From the NCBI GenBank assembly GCA_963726405.1, contig CAVSCF010000001.1:248001-312000 (forward strand): DNA of 64,000 nucleotides, read 5' to 3'. The translations under genes and the position numbers were made by a program. Source of the stretch: JAOUJD01 sp963726405 (GTDB lineage: Bacteria; Pseudomonadota; Gammaproteobacteria; Burkholderiales; Burkholderiaceae_F). Shown one piece after another: positions 7,842 to 16,197 of the stretch. The first letter of the stretch is position 1; each line of letters starts with the position of its first letter. The notes below the pieces were generated by a model, which had not been told where the DNA came from, did no database searches, and saw only the letters and a list, made by a program, of their open reading frames with translations.

Positions 7842-10391
7842 CTAAAGCCCCACGCGACGGAAGAACATGTGCTTGGCTGCCTCGCTGGCCGCGGCATAGA
7901 GCAGGGTGATCACCAGCACGACGGCGAGCAGCGTCGGCGGCAGCGGCACGAACCCGAAGACCGCCTGCGCAAGCGGCACGTAAGGCGCCCCGACGGCGAC
8001 GGCGGCCACGGCGATCGTGATCCACAACAGCGCGGGAGCCGGCCGGCTGGAAAGCAGCGGACGCTGCGTGCGTACGACGAGCAGGATCGCGAGTTCGGTC
8101 AGCAGCGACTCGACGAACCATGCCGTGCGGAATTCGGGCGCAGCCACCCGCAGTGCCACGAGCAGCACCGCAAAGGTGAGTCCGTCGAAGATGGAGCTGA
8201 TGCCGCCGAACAGCAGCATGAAGTTGCGAATGCGCGCCACCTGCCAGCGGCGGGGAACGGCGACCGTTTCCTTGTCCACGCGGTCGCCCGCGATGGCCAT
8301 CGCGGGGAGATCCGACAGGAAGTTGTTGAGCAGGATCTGCTTCGGCAGCAGCGGCAGGAAGGGAATCACCAGCGACAGCGCGGCCATGCTCAGCATGTTG
8401 CCGAAGTTCGCGCTGGTCGTCGTGTAGACGTACTTCATCGTGTTGGCGAACACCCGTCGGCCTTCCTCGATGCCGCCCCGGAGCACCGAAAGGCTGTGCT
8501 CGAGCAGCACGAAGTCGGCGGTCTCCTTGGCGACGTCGACTGCGGAGTCGACTGAGATGCCGACGTCGGCCGCGTGCAGTGCCGGTGCGTCGTTGATGCC
8601 GTCGCCCAGATAGCCAACCACGTGCCCGGTCTTGCGCAACGCCTGGATGATCCGCTCCTTCTGGTTGGGATCGACCTCGGCAAAGAGCGTCGTGCGCTCG
8701 GCCACCTGCCACAGTGCTTCGTCGCGCATGGTGCTCAGTTCCGCCCCGGTCAGCACTCCTTCGACTTTCATGCCCACCACGCTCGCCACGTGGAGGGCCA
8801 CGCGACGGCTGTCCCCGGTGATGACCTTCAGTTGGACGCCGAGCGCGGCGAGGTCGAGGACGGTCGCGGCGGCGTCGGGTTTCGGCGGATCGAAGAACAG
8901 CAGGAAGCCTTCGAAGCGCATCCCGGACTCGTCGGCCGCCGTGTACCTGGGGCCGGCCGCCAGGTAGCGGGTCGCGACTCCGAGGACGCGGTAGCCTTCG
9001 TCGCCCCAGCGCGCGGCACTTTCAAGCAGCGCCGCTCGACGTTCGTGATCGAGCGGCGCCTGCTCTCCGTGGACGCGCGTGCAGATCGCAAGGATCGGTT
9101 CGAGCGCGCCTTTCGTGATCAGGAGGTTCCGGCCTTCATTCCGTCCGTGGCCGCGCACTGCGACGCTCAGCCTTTTCCGAACGAAGTCATACGGAATCTC
9201 CTCGGTCTTCTCCCAGCGCGAAAGATCGAGGGACGGGACCGATGTGACGATGGCCTCGTCAAGCGGGTTCGCCAGCCCCGTCTGCAAGGCCGCGTTCAGT
9301 GCAGCCAGCGTCTGCACGCGGGTCGAGGCTTCGCCGCTCGCGCCGACTGCACGGTCCAGCCGCACCACGCCGGCGGTCAGCGTGCCGGTCTTGTCGGTGC
9401 ACAGAACATCCATCGCGCCGAAGTTCTCGATCGCAGCCAGTCGCCGCACGATGACGCCGTGCGAGGCCATTCGTTGGGCGCCGCGCGCCAGCGTCAGGCT
9501 GATGACGGCCGGGAGAAGTTCAGGCGCCAGGCCGACGGCCAGCGCGACTGCGAACATCAGCGAGTCGGCCACGGGCCGGTCGTAGGCAACGTTCACGGCA
9601 AAGATGCCGAGTACGAGCAGGGTCATGAGCTGCGTCAGGAGTTGCCCGAACTGGCGAATCCCCCGCTCGAACTCCGTTTCGGGGGCGCGCAGCGCCAGGC
9701 GATCGGCGATCCGGCCGAACTCGGTGGCGGACCCGATGGCGAATGCGACCGCCTGTGCGGTGCCGCTGCGCACGTTCGTGCCCTTGAACACGACGTTGGT
9801 GCGGTCCACGAGACTGCTATCTGCGGCGACCGGCCCGCTGTGCTTTTCGACCGGGAAACTCTCGCCCGTGAGCACGGCCTGGTTGACGAAGAAGTCGTCC
9901 GCGGAGATCACTCGTGCATCGGCTGGAATCAGGCTGCCCGCGGATAGCACAAGGACATCGCCGGGCACCACCTGGTCCGCCGCGATGTTGACCATCTTCC
10001 CGTCCCGCAGAACGCGAGCGGTCGGCGCGATGCGAGCGAGCAGCTTCTCGATCGCCCGTCCAGCGCGGTACTCCTGCTGGAAACCGAGGATCGCGCTGGC
10101 GACAACGATGATGAGCACGATCGCGGCGTCGACCCAGTCGCGAGTCAGCACCGATACCACGGCCGCGAACACCAGGATCAGGACCAGGGGGCTTCTGAAC
10201 TGTTGCAGGAAGAGCCGAAGGGCGATGGTGCGAGGACGGGTCGACGGCAGCCCGGCAGCCGCACGGCGCTCGTGGGCTGCAGCGTCGGACAGACCATTCG
10301 CCGTCGAGCCCAGTCCGCGCAGCGCTTCCTCGACGCTCCCGGACCACGGGGGCGCCCTCAAAGGGGCGACGGGGAACGTCGAACGAGGCAT
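7842..10391 (-). CDS. mgtA: Mg2+-importing P-type ATPase
   Basis: P-type ATPase of 849 residues, type IIIB like MgtA/MgtB. It has an N-terminal cytoplasmic region, TGES in the actuator domain (near residue 173), the phosphorylation motif DKTGTLT (near 332), GDGINDAP (near 594), and a C-terminal group of membrane helices from about 660. It would import Mg2+ into the cytoplasm using ATP. The stop is 27 nt from the start of the FtsX-like permease gene. No mgtL- or M-box-like leader is recognisable upstream; only 60 bp separate it from the ABC ATPase gene. Confidence 0.93.
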   Translation of the reverse strand: MPRSTFPVAPLRAPPWSGSVEEALRGLGSTANGLSDAAAHERRAAAGLPSTRPRTIALRLFLQQFRSPLVLILVFAAVVSVLTRDWVDAAIVLIIVVASAILGFQQEYRAGRAIEKLLARIAPTARVLRDGKMVNIAADQVVPGDVLVLSAGSLIPADARVISADDFFVNQAVLTGESFPVEKHSGPVAADSSLVDRTNVVFKGTNVRSGTAQAVAFAIGSATEFGRIADRLALRAPETEFERGIRQFGQLLTQLMTLLVLGIFAVNVAYDRPVADSLMFAVALAVGLAPELLPAVISLTLARGAQRMASHGVIVRRLAAIENFGAMDVLCTDKTGTLTAGVVRLDRAVGASGEASTRVQTLAALNAALQTGLANPLDEAIVTSVPSLDLSRWEKTEEIPYDFVRKRLSVAVRGHGRNEGRNLLITKGALEPILAICTRVHGEQAPLDHERRAALLESAARWGDEGYRVLGVATRYLAAGPRYTAADESGMRFEGFLLFFDPPKPDAAATVLDLAALGVQLKVITGDSRRVALHVASVVGMKVEGVLTGAELSTMRDEALWQVAERTTLFAEVDPNQKERIIQALRKTGHVVGYLGDGINDAPALHAADVGISVDSAVDVAKETADFVLLEHSLSVLRGGIEEGRRVFANTMKYVYTTTSANFGNMLSMAALSLVIPFLPLLPKQILLNNFLSDLPAMAIAGDRVDKETVAVPRRWQVARIRNFMLLFGGISSIFDGLTFAVLLVALRVAAPEFRTAWFVESLLTELAILLVVRTQRPLLSSRPAPALLWITIAVAAVAVGAPYVPLAQAVFGFVPLPPTLLAVVLVITLLYAAASEAAKHMFFRRVGL

Positions 10392-10451
10392 GACTCCACC
10401 GTAGTCGACGGGTGACGGACAGTGTTGACTGCCGCCAAGGCCTTCCGCGGA

Positions 10452-11126
10452 TCAGACTGCCGCGTGCGGGCGCAGCCTGCCGTGATCGAGAACGAGGATG
10501 CGGTCCGCGGAGCGGGCGGCGGCCTGGGAGTGCGTGACGAGCACGCCGCCGGCGCCCCGTGTGCGGACCTCGCGCGCGAGCAGGTCGAGCACCGTCTGCG
10601 CGGTGTCCGGGTCGAGATTGCCGGTCGGTTCGTCCGCGAGCACGAGCGCCGGGCAGTGCACGAGCGCGCGCGCGACCGCGACCCGCTGCAACTCTCCGCC
10701 TGAGAGTTCACGCGGCATGCTGCCGCCCCGATCGCCGAGGCCGACGGCAGCCAGCAACTCCTTCACCCGCGTTGCCCGTTCATCGCGCTGAGTCCCGATC
10801 AGCACGAGCGGAAGTTCGACGTTCTGCTCCACGGTGAGGTGGGGCAGGATGTGGAACGACTGGAACACGAAGCCGAGCTTGCGCCGGCGCGCCAGGGTGC
10901 GCGCGGTGTCGTCGAGCGAGGCGAGATCCGTCCCGTCGATCACGACCCGCCCCGCATCCGGTCGGTCGAGCCCGGCGATGAGGTTGAGCAACGTGGACTT
11001 GCCGGAGCCCGACTCGCCGACGATCGCCACGTATTCGCCCGGTCCCACGTCCAGCGCGAGCGCGTCGAGCACCGAGCGCGAGCCGAAACGCTTGGTCAGT
11101 CCGTCGATGGAGAGCATCGCCGGCAT
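10452..11126 (-). CDS. ABC transporter ATP-binding protein, LolD/FtsE type
   Basis: Stand-alone ABC ATPase of 224 residues, with Walker A GESGSGKST (near residue 35), signature LSGGELQRVAVARAL (near 140) and Walker B LVLADEPTGNLD. The NLD ending and the length are typical of LolD/MacB/FtsE-class ATPases that pair with FtsX-like permeases. The likely partner is the permease at 5274-7814, with the mgtA-type gene between. The ATG at 11126 is used; a second in-frame ATG at 11117 is possible. Confidence 0.92.
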   Translation of the reverse strand: MPAMLSIDGLTKRFGSRSVLDALALDVGPGEYVAIVGESGSGKSTLLNLIAGLDRPDAGRVVIDGTDLASLDDTARTLARRRKLGFVFQSFHILPHLTVEQNVELPLVLIGTQRDERATRVKELLAAVGLGDRGGSMPRELSGGELQRVAVARALVHCPALVLADEPTGNLDPDTAQTVLDLLAREVRTRGAGGVLVTHSQAAARSADRILVLDHGRLRPHAAV

Positions 11127-11154
11127 TTTACGGGGGGGCGGTTTTCCCTCTGGC

Positions 11155-11160
11155 TACAAT
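11155..11160 (+). promoter_or_regulatory. Putative -10 element of the threonine dehydratase gene
   Basis: The hexamer TACAAT fits a sigma-70 -10 box and overlaps the upstream candidate ATG at 11159. If it is used, transcription begins near 11167. That ATG then could not be translated and the TTG at 11189 would be the start. No clear -35 box is seen, because the preceding bases are a G run. Confidence 0.4.
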
Positions 11161-11188
11161 GCCCGGCCGCATTGTTCGGGTTTCTCCG

Positions 11189-12406
11189 TTGAGCACCTCC
11201 ATCGTCAGCATCGACACTGTCCGCGCCGCGCAATCGCGCCTGGCCGGGCACGTGGAGAACACGCCGTGCCTGCACTCGCGCACGCTTTCGCAGATCACGG
11301 GCGCCGAGGTGTACCTGAAGTTCGAGAATCTTCAGTTCACCTCGTCGTTCAAGGAGCGCGGGGCGTTGAACAAGCTCGCGATGCTGACCCCCGCGCAGCG
11401 CGAGCGCGGCGTGATCGCGGTGTCCGCGGGCAATCACGCGCAAGGTGTGGCGTATCACGCGCAGCGCCTCGGGATTCCCGCCGTGATCGTGATGCCGCGC
11501 TTCACGCCGACCGTGAAGATCGAGCGCACCCGGGGATTCGCCGCCGAAATCGTGCTGACCGGCGACACCTTCGACGACTCGAAGGCCGAGGCGGCGCGAC
11601 TGGCGGCCGAGCGGTCGCTGACGATGGTGCATCCCTACGACGATGCCGACGTCATCGCGGGACAGGGCACCGTCGCACTCGAGATGCTCGCGCAGCAGCC
11701 GGACATCGACTGCATGTGCGTGGCCATCGGCGGCGGCGGATTGATCTCCGGCGTCGCGACCGTGGCGCGCGCGCTCAAGCCGTCGATCGAGATCGTCGGT
11801 GTCCAGACCGACCAGTTTCCCTCGATGTACTCGGCGTTCAAGGGGGTCCAGATGCCATCGGCCAATGCGACGCTGGCCGAGGGCATCGCGGTCAAGCAGC
11901 CCGGGGACATCACGGTGGAAATCGTGAAACGCCTCGTCGACGACATCGTTCTGGTCGCGGAGGGCGACATCGAGCAGGCGATCGTGATGCTGCTCGAGAT
12001 CGAGAAGACCGTCGTCGAGGGCGCCGGCGGAACCGGACTTGCCGCGATGCTGCGGCATCCGGCGCGGTTCGCGGGGCGCAAGGTCGGCCTCATTCTTTGC
12101 GGCGGGAACATCGACCCCATGGTGCTCGCCGACATCATCGAACGCGGCATGGTCCGCGCAGGGCGCCTCGCGCGCATTCGCGTGCATACGCGTGACGTGC
12201 CGGGCGAACTCGCTCGCGCGGCCACCCTGATCGGCCAGGCGGGCGCCAACATCGAGGAAGTCGAACACCAGCGGGCTTTCACCACGCTGCCGGTCCAGAA
12301 CGCCGAACTCGAGTTCGTCCTGCAGACGCGCGGGCCGGATCACATCGAGGAGGTGCTGCGGACACTTCGCGCGGCGGGCCTCTTCGCCACGACGCACCCG
12401 TATTGA
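11189..12406 (+). CDS. Threonine ammonia-lyase with ACT domain
   Basis: PLP-dependent threonine dehydratase that deaminates threonine to 2-oxobutanoate for isoleucine synthesis or catabolism. The PLP lysine lies in TSSFKERGALNKL near the N-terminus. SAGNHAQGVAYHA and the glycine-rich loop GGGGLISGVA are present. A single ACT domain follows at the C-terminus (RIRVHTRDVPGELARAATLI), so it is the shorter, roughly 400-residue ACT-containing type rather than the 500-residue biosynthetic IlvA. The start is uncertain: ATG at 11159 overlaps a -10-like hexamer, so TTG at 11189 is preferred. It is divergent from the ABC ATPase gene. Confidence 0.92.
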   Translation: MSTSIVSIDTVRAAQSRLAGHVENTPCLHSRTLSQITGAEVYLKFENLQFTSSFKERGALNKLAMLTPAQRERGVIAVSAGNHAQGVAYHAQRLGIPAVIVMPRFTPTVKIERTRGFAAEIVLTGDTFDDSKAEAARLAAERSLTMVHPYDDADVIAGQGTVALEMLAQQPDIDCMCVAIGGGGLISGVATVARALKPSIEIVGVQTDQFPSMYSAFKGVQMPSANATLAEGIAVKQPGDITVEIVKRLVDDIVLVAEGDIEQAIVMLLEIEKTVVEGAGGTGLAAMLRHPARFAGRKVGLILCGGNIDPMVLADIIERGMVRAGRLARIRVHTRDVPGELARAATLIGQAGANIEEVEHQRAFTTLPVQNAELEFVLQTRGPDHIEEVLRTLRAAGLFATTHPY

Positions 12407-12521
12407 TCGACCCCGTGGCTGGATCAATCCGGCGGCAATGCGGCCGGCCGGCCTTGTCCCAGATCATTTCGCTCCTGCTCCGTGCTGACTAGTGTTGGTA
12501 CGAGGTACGGGGGAGATTGCG

Positions 12522-13040
12522 ATGGTCGCCGCGCGCACGCCGAATGTTTGCCTTGCCACTGCATTGCCGGGCAGGAAGGCCACCCCGGCGGCAGGGCATC
12601 GCAAACGCTCGACGTTGAGTTGGGACGCAAAGCTGCGGCCCGAACTGGCCCCGAGGGTCGTCGAGGACGGGCGGCGCGGAGGACGCCTTCTGCTTCCGAC
12701 GCCGCTTCTCGTCGGCGAAGCCGTTGCCGCGGTCCCGAGCGGTCAGGTGGTCACGATCGGGCAACTGCGTCAGGCTCTCGCCGTGCGGTTCGGCGCGGAT
12801 CGCACCTGCCCGCTGATGACCGGCATCTTTGCGACGATCCTCGCCGGCGCGGTGGCCGACGATCTCGGTCAGCGCCGAAAGCCCCGCTGGCCCATCTGGC
12901 GGCTGGTGCGCGACGACGGCACGCTGCACGCCAAATGGCCTCTGGATGCGCTGTACCGCGCAACGATGTTGCGTGAGGAAGGCGTGCGCATCACGCATCG
13001 CAACGGCCATTGGGCCGCGATCGATACGCAGCATTGCTGA
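12522..13040 (+). CDS. MGMT/Ada DNA-binding-domain-like protein without acceptor cysteine
   Basis: Protein of about 172 residues from the ATG at 12522, preceded by GGGGGAG. The core (PSGQVVTIGQLRQAL, TCPLMTGIFATILAGAV, then a WRLVRDDGTL segment and REEGVRI) matches the helix-turn-helix domain of O6-methylguanine methyltransferases. The catalytic PCHR motif is absent: WPIWRLV stands in its place. It therefore resembles alkyltransferase-like and MGMT-family proteins that bind DNA but cannot accept alkyl groups by the usual cysteine. A role in damage recognition is an inference. The stop overlaps an ATG of the egtD reading frame. Confidence 0.7.
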   Translation: MVAARTPNVCLATALPGRKATPAAGHRKRSTLSWDAKLRPELAPRVVEDGRRGGRLLLPTPLLVGEAVAAVPSGQVVTIGQLRQALAVRFGADRTCPLMTGIFATILAGAVADDLGQRRKPRWPIWRLVRDDGTLHAKWPLDALYRATMLREEGVRITHRNGHWAAIDTQHC

Positions 13041-13075
13041 TGGAAGGAGCCCCGCCAGGGCCTACACTCGGCGCA

Positions 13076-14056
13076 ATGGGTTCCAACGACAAGGGGGCGC
13101 CGCTGTCCGGGGTGCCCCGCTTTTTTGATCTGCGTGTCGAGGACAGCGACGCGGCCGCCGAACTGCGCGCCTCGCTGGGCGCTCACGCGCCCTTCATCGC
13201 TCCGAAGTTCTTCTACGACCCGCTGGGATCCCGTCTGTTCGAGGCGATCTGCGAACTGCCGGAATATGCGTTGACCCGCGCGGAGCGGAGCATCTTCGAG
13301 CGGTTCGGTGAGGAGATCGCCACGCGCGTGGGGATCGATCGCCCATTCGTCGACCTCGGGGCCGGGAACTGCGAGAAGGCCGAACGCCTCTTCGACGTCC
13401 TGGCGCCCTCGCAGTACGTCGCCGTCGATATCGCCGCCGATTTTCTGCAGGAACGACTGGCGGCGCTCGCCCTCCGCCGTCCCGGGCTCCCGATCGTCGG
13501 GGTCGCCGAGGATTTCACGGCTTGCCTGCAACTGCCCGATGCGGTCGATCCCGGTCCCCGCACGGTCTTCTATCCCGGTTCGTCGATCGGCAACTTCGCC
13601 CCCGAAGCGGCACTCACCTTCCTCGCCCGGGTTCGCGAGGCCTCTTCGGCCGGCGGCCACCTGATCCTCGGCGCCGATCTCGTACGGGACAAGCAGTCGC
13701 TGGATCTCGCCTATGACGACCCGCTAGGGGTCACCGCGGCCTTCAATCTCAACGTGCTGCGCAACGTGAACCGCGTTCTTGATGCGGACTTTGATGTGGC
13801 CGACTGGCGACACGTCGCGTTCTTCGATCCGGTGACCGCGCGCGTCGAGATGCACCTCGAGGCGCGCTACGACGTCGAGGTGCGATGGCGCGGCGGCGAG
13901 CGGCGCTTCTGCGCGACTGACCGCATCCACACCGAGAACTCGTACAAGTACACGCTGCCTGGCCTGCGCGCCTTGCTGCAGCGTGCCGGCTTCACCGAGT
14001 GGCAGGTGTGGACCGACGACGCCCGCACGTTCGCCGTGGCGGTGGCCGCGAGCTAG
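13076..14056 (+). CDS. egtD: L-histidine Nalpha-methyltransferase EgtD
   Basis: SAM-dependent enzyme that trimethylates histidine to hercynine, the first step toward ergothioneine and the acceptor for selenoneine. It has about 326 residues from the ATG at 13076; an in-frame ATG at 13040 overlapping the previous stop is an alternative. Seen: PKFFYDPLGSRLFEAICELP, the SAM motif FVDLGAGNCEKAERLFD (near residue 95), FYPGSSIGNF, and the C-terminal IHTENSYKYT typical of EgtD. It converges with the EgtB-type gene; the two stop codons overlap (14053-14056). Confidence 0.92.
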   Translation: MGSNDKGAPLSGVPRFFDLRVEDSDAAAELRASLGAHAPFIAPKFFYDPLGSRLFEAICELPEYALTRAERSIFERFGEEIATRVGIDRPFVDLGAGNCEKAERLFDVLAPSQYVAVDIAADFLQERLAALALRRPGLPIVGVAEDFTACLQLPDAVDPGPRTVFYPGSSIGNFAPEAALTFLARVREASSAGGHLILGADLVRDKQSLDLAYDDPLGVTAAFNLNVLRNVNRVLDADFDVADWRHVAFFDPVTARVEMHLEARYDVEVRWRGGERRFCATDRIHTENSYKYTLPGLRALLQRAGFTEWQVWTDDARTFAVAVAAS

Positions 14057-15249
14057 TTCCGGACCAGACGGAACGTCGAGTACGCGAACGGGTAGTCGGG
14101 CCGGAACCAGTTCCGGAAGGAGCGGCGCAGCAGGCATCGCGCGGTGCGCGGCGATGCGCCCTTCAGCACCCAGTGCTCGCCATCGAAGAAGTCCTTCGAG
14201 TAGCCGGGGTAGTAGTCCCGCGGCTCGAACCCTTCGAAGCCGCCGAACGTCGTCGAGGTCCACTCCCAACCGTTGCCCACCATCTGTTCGACTCCGTAAG
14301 GGCTCGCCCCCGCGGGGTGACACGTGACGGGCACCGGGTCCCACCCAGCGAAATCGAAATGTCCATGCCTGGCGGTGGGCTCCGCATTTCCCCACGGGAA
14401 CGGGTTGTCGCCCTCGCCGCAGGCCGCGCGATGCCATTGCGCTTCCGTCGGCAGTTCCGCGTTCGACCACTCGGCGTAGGCGCTCGCCTGTCGGTGCGTC
14501 ACGTAGACCGGCGCGTGCGCCGGCAGCGGCACCTCGTCGAACATACGACGCAGCCACCAACGGCCATCGCGCCGAAGCCAGAACGGCGAGGGCGCTCCTC
14601 CGTCGGCGACGAACCGCAGGTACTGGGCATTCGTCACCTTGTAGCGGTCGATTGAGAACCCCGGCAGGTCGGCTTCGAACGCCGGAAATTCGTTGTCCCA
14701 ACCGAATGTGCCGGGACGCTGTCCGAGGGACGTTCGACCGGCGGGAACTTCGATCGCATCGTTGGCGGGCGGTGGCGAGTCCGGTCCTGTCCGCAACGCG
14801 CGCGAACGCTTCGCGGAGGCGGGCAGTTGGTGGAGCAGGTAGCAGAGCGTTTCCGCGTGCATCCATCGATGCTCGAGAGCGACCCGCCGGCGTTCGGCGG
14901 GTGCGTCGTCCCAGAGTGCATCGAGTCTCTCCCGCGCCTGTTGGACATAGCTTCGCACCTCATCGACGCGAGGCCAGTCGGATTCCCGGTCCTGCGGAGC
15001 CTGGCCGGGCGGCGGATCGATGCCGGCCTCGAACAGGCGGTCGAATGCCGAATGGAAGGAAGGTTCCCCCAACGCGCCACTCGCGACCTGGTTCCAGTCG
15101 AAAGCGTCGAGGTGGCCAAGGTAGAAGATCAGCCGGTGGCGATCGGCGATCGGTCGCGCATACAGCGTCCCTTCTGAGACTAGTTCGAACAGGCCGTCCG
15201 TATGTGCGCGCGCTTCGAGGAGTTCGTGGCGGAGCAAGGCGTTTTCCAT
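14053..15249 (-). CDS. egtB: EgtB-type nonheme iron sulfoxide synthase
   Basis: Protein of about 398 residues from the ATG at 15249. The N-terminal DinB-like helical domain carries candidate iron ligands: His in FYLGHLDAFDW, and two His in EHRWMHAETL (an HxxxH arrangement). The C-terminal FGE-sulfatase/SUMF1 fold spans about 160-398 (SIDRYKVTNAQYLRF, LPTEAQWHRAA, VGNGWEWTSTTF, RNWFRPDYPFAYSTFRLVR). EgtB joins hercynine to a thiol as a sulfoxide in ergothioneine synthesis. The egtD gene is directly opposite, which supports that role. No egtA, egtC or egtE is nearby, so the sulfur donor type is unclear. This is distinct from the senA gene at 22104. Confidence 0.83.
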   Translation of the reverse strand: MENALLRHELLEARAHTDGLFELVSEGTLYARPIADRHRLIFYLGHLDAFDWNQVASGALGEPSFHSAFDRLFEAGIDPPPGQAPQDRESDWPRVDEVRSYVQQARERLDALWDDAPAERRRVALEHRWMHAETLCYLLHQLPASAKRSRALRTGPDSPPPANDAIEVPAGRTSLGQRPGTFGWDNEFPAFEADLPGFSIDRYKVTNAQYLRFVADGGAPSPFWLRRDGRWWLRRMFDEVPLPAHAPVYVTHRQASAYAEWSNAELPTEAQWHRAACGEGDNPFPWGNAEPTARHGHFDFAGWDPVPVTCHPAGASPYGVEQMVGNGWEWTSTTFGGFEGFEPRDYYPGYSKDFFDGEHWVLKGASPRTARCLLRRSFRNWFRPDYPFAYSTFRLVRN

Positions 15250-15333
15250 GCGTCCATCTCTAGCGAAAGGGGCGGGCGCGCGCAAGTTGGAGAACCACGT
15301 AGTTTGGGGCATGAGCCTTGCTCACCCTGTGCC

Positions 15334-16178
15334 GTGTCACCTCCTCGCAATCATCCTCCTGTCCATCGTTCGGTTGGCGCGCCTGCTCGGCGTTGCTCGC
15401 GCCCTTCCGCTCGAGCGAAGCGAAGCGGCCGTGCGAAATGGCCATGGCTGGTCGGCGCGGTGGTCCTCGCGCTCTTTGTCGGTCTCTTCGACTGGAACAC
15501 GCTGCGTGGTCCGGTGGAGCGCTACGCCGGTCGTGTGACCGGTCGAGTTGTCAGCATCGGCCATCTCGACGTGAAGACGAGCCTGCCTGCACCAGCGGTC
15601 GTGCTCTCGGATGTCACATTCGGCAATCCGGAATGGGTGGCCGCGCAGCCGATGGGGCGGGCCAGGGAACTCAGGTTCACCGTTCGCCTGGCATCGTTGC
15701 TGACGGACGAGATGCGGGTTCCGTACATGAAGCTCACGAATGCCGAGGTCGGCTTCGTTCGCGACGCGCAGGGGCGCGCGAACTGATTCCGCTTCTGTTC
15801 GGCGGTGATCGCCCGACGCCCGTCCGCTGTGCCGCGGCGGCTCTCGACGTGGGCAACGGGATTGGCAGCGTCAGCATGCTGGTGTTCGACACGGAGGAAT
15901 CCAGGATCACCGGCGGGGGCGGGGTGGACTTCAGGAACGAGCGGGTCGACGTGACGTTGCGGCCCGAAGCGAAGAAGCCCGGATTGCTGTCGATCCGCGG
16001 GCCCATCCACATCCCGGGTCCCTTCCGCGACGTGAGCTTTGCGGCGGTGAAGGATCCTCCGTCGGCCGGCGAGAAAGGCGCACGCGATTCAATCGCGCCG
16101 ATCGTCGAAGTGCCGCAGGGGCACGTGTCAGAGCGTCAGTCGGCGGCGCCGATCGTCAACGTGCCCGCCACGAAGTAG
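15334..16178 (+). pseudogene. AsmA-family protein relic, middle deleted
   Basis: The first part, from a possible GTG at 15334 to a TGA at 15784-15786, encodes a membrane anchor (WLVGAVVLALFVGLF) and the typical AsmA start (DWNTLRGPVERYAGRVTGR, then DVTFGNPEWV and DAQGRAN). Directly afterwards, one base out of frame, comes a typical AsmA C-terminal segment (VLVFDTEES-like, GGGGVDFRNERVDVTLRP, LLSIRGPIHIPGPF) ending at 16178. The several hundred residues that normally separate these parts are absent. This is best read as an internal deletion that left both ends, near 15780-15800. AsmA proteins act in envelope lipid transport. Confidence 0.7.
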
Positions 16179-16197
16179 CGGGAGGAAAGCAGCGGCG

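Noticed and set aside
14053..15249. Considered calling this gene a second senA
   Set aside because: It faces egtD, lacks selenium neighbours and its HxxxH segment differs; the EgtB type is the better call.
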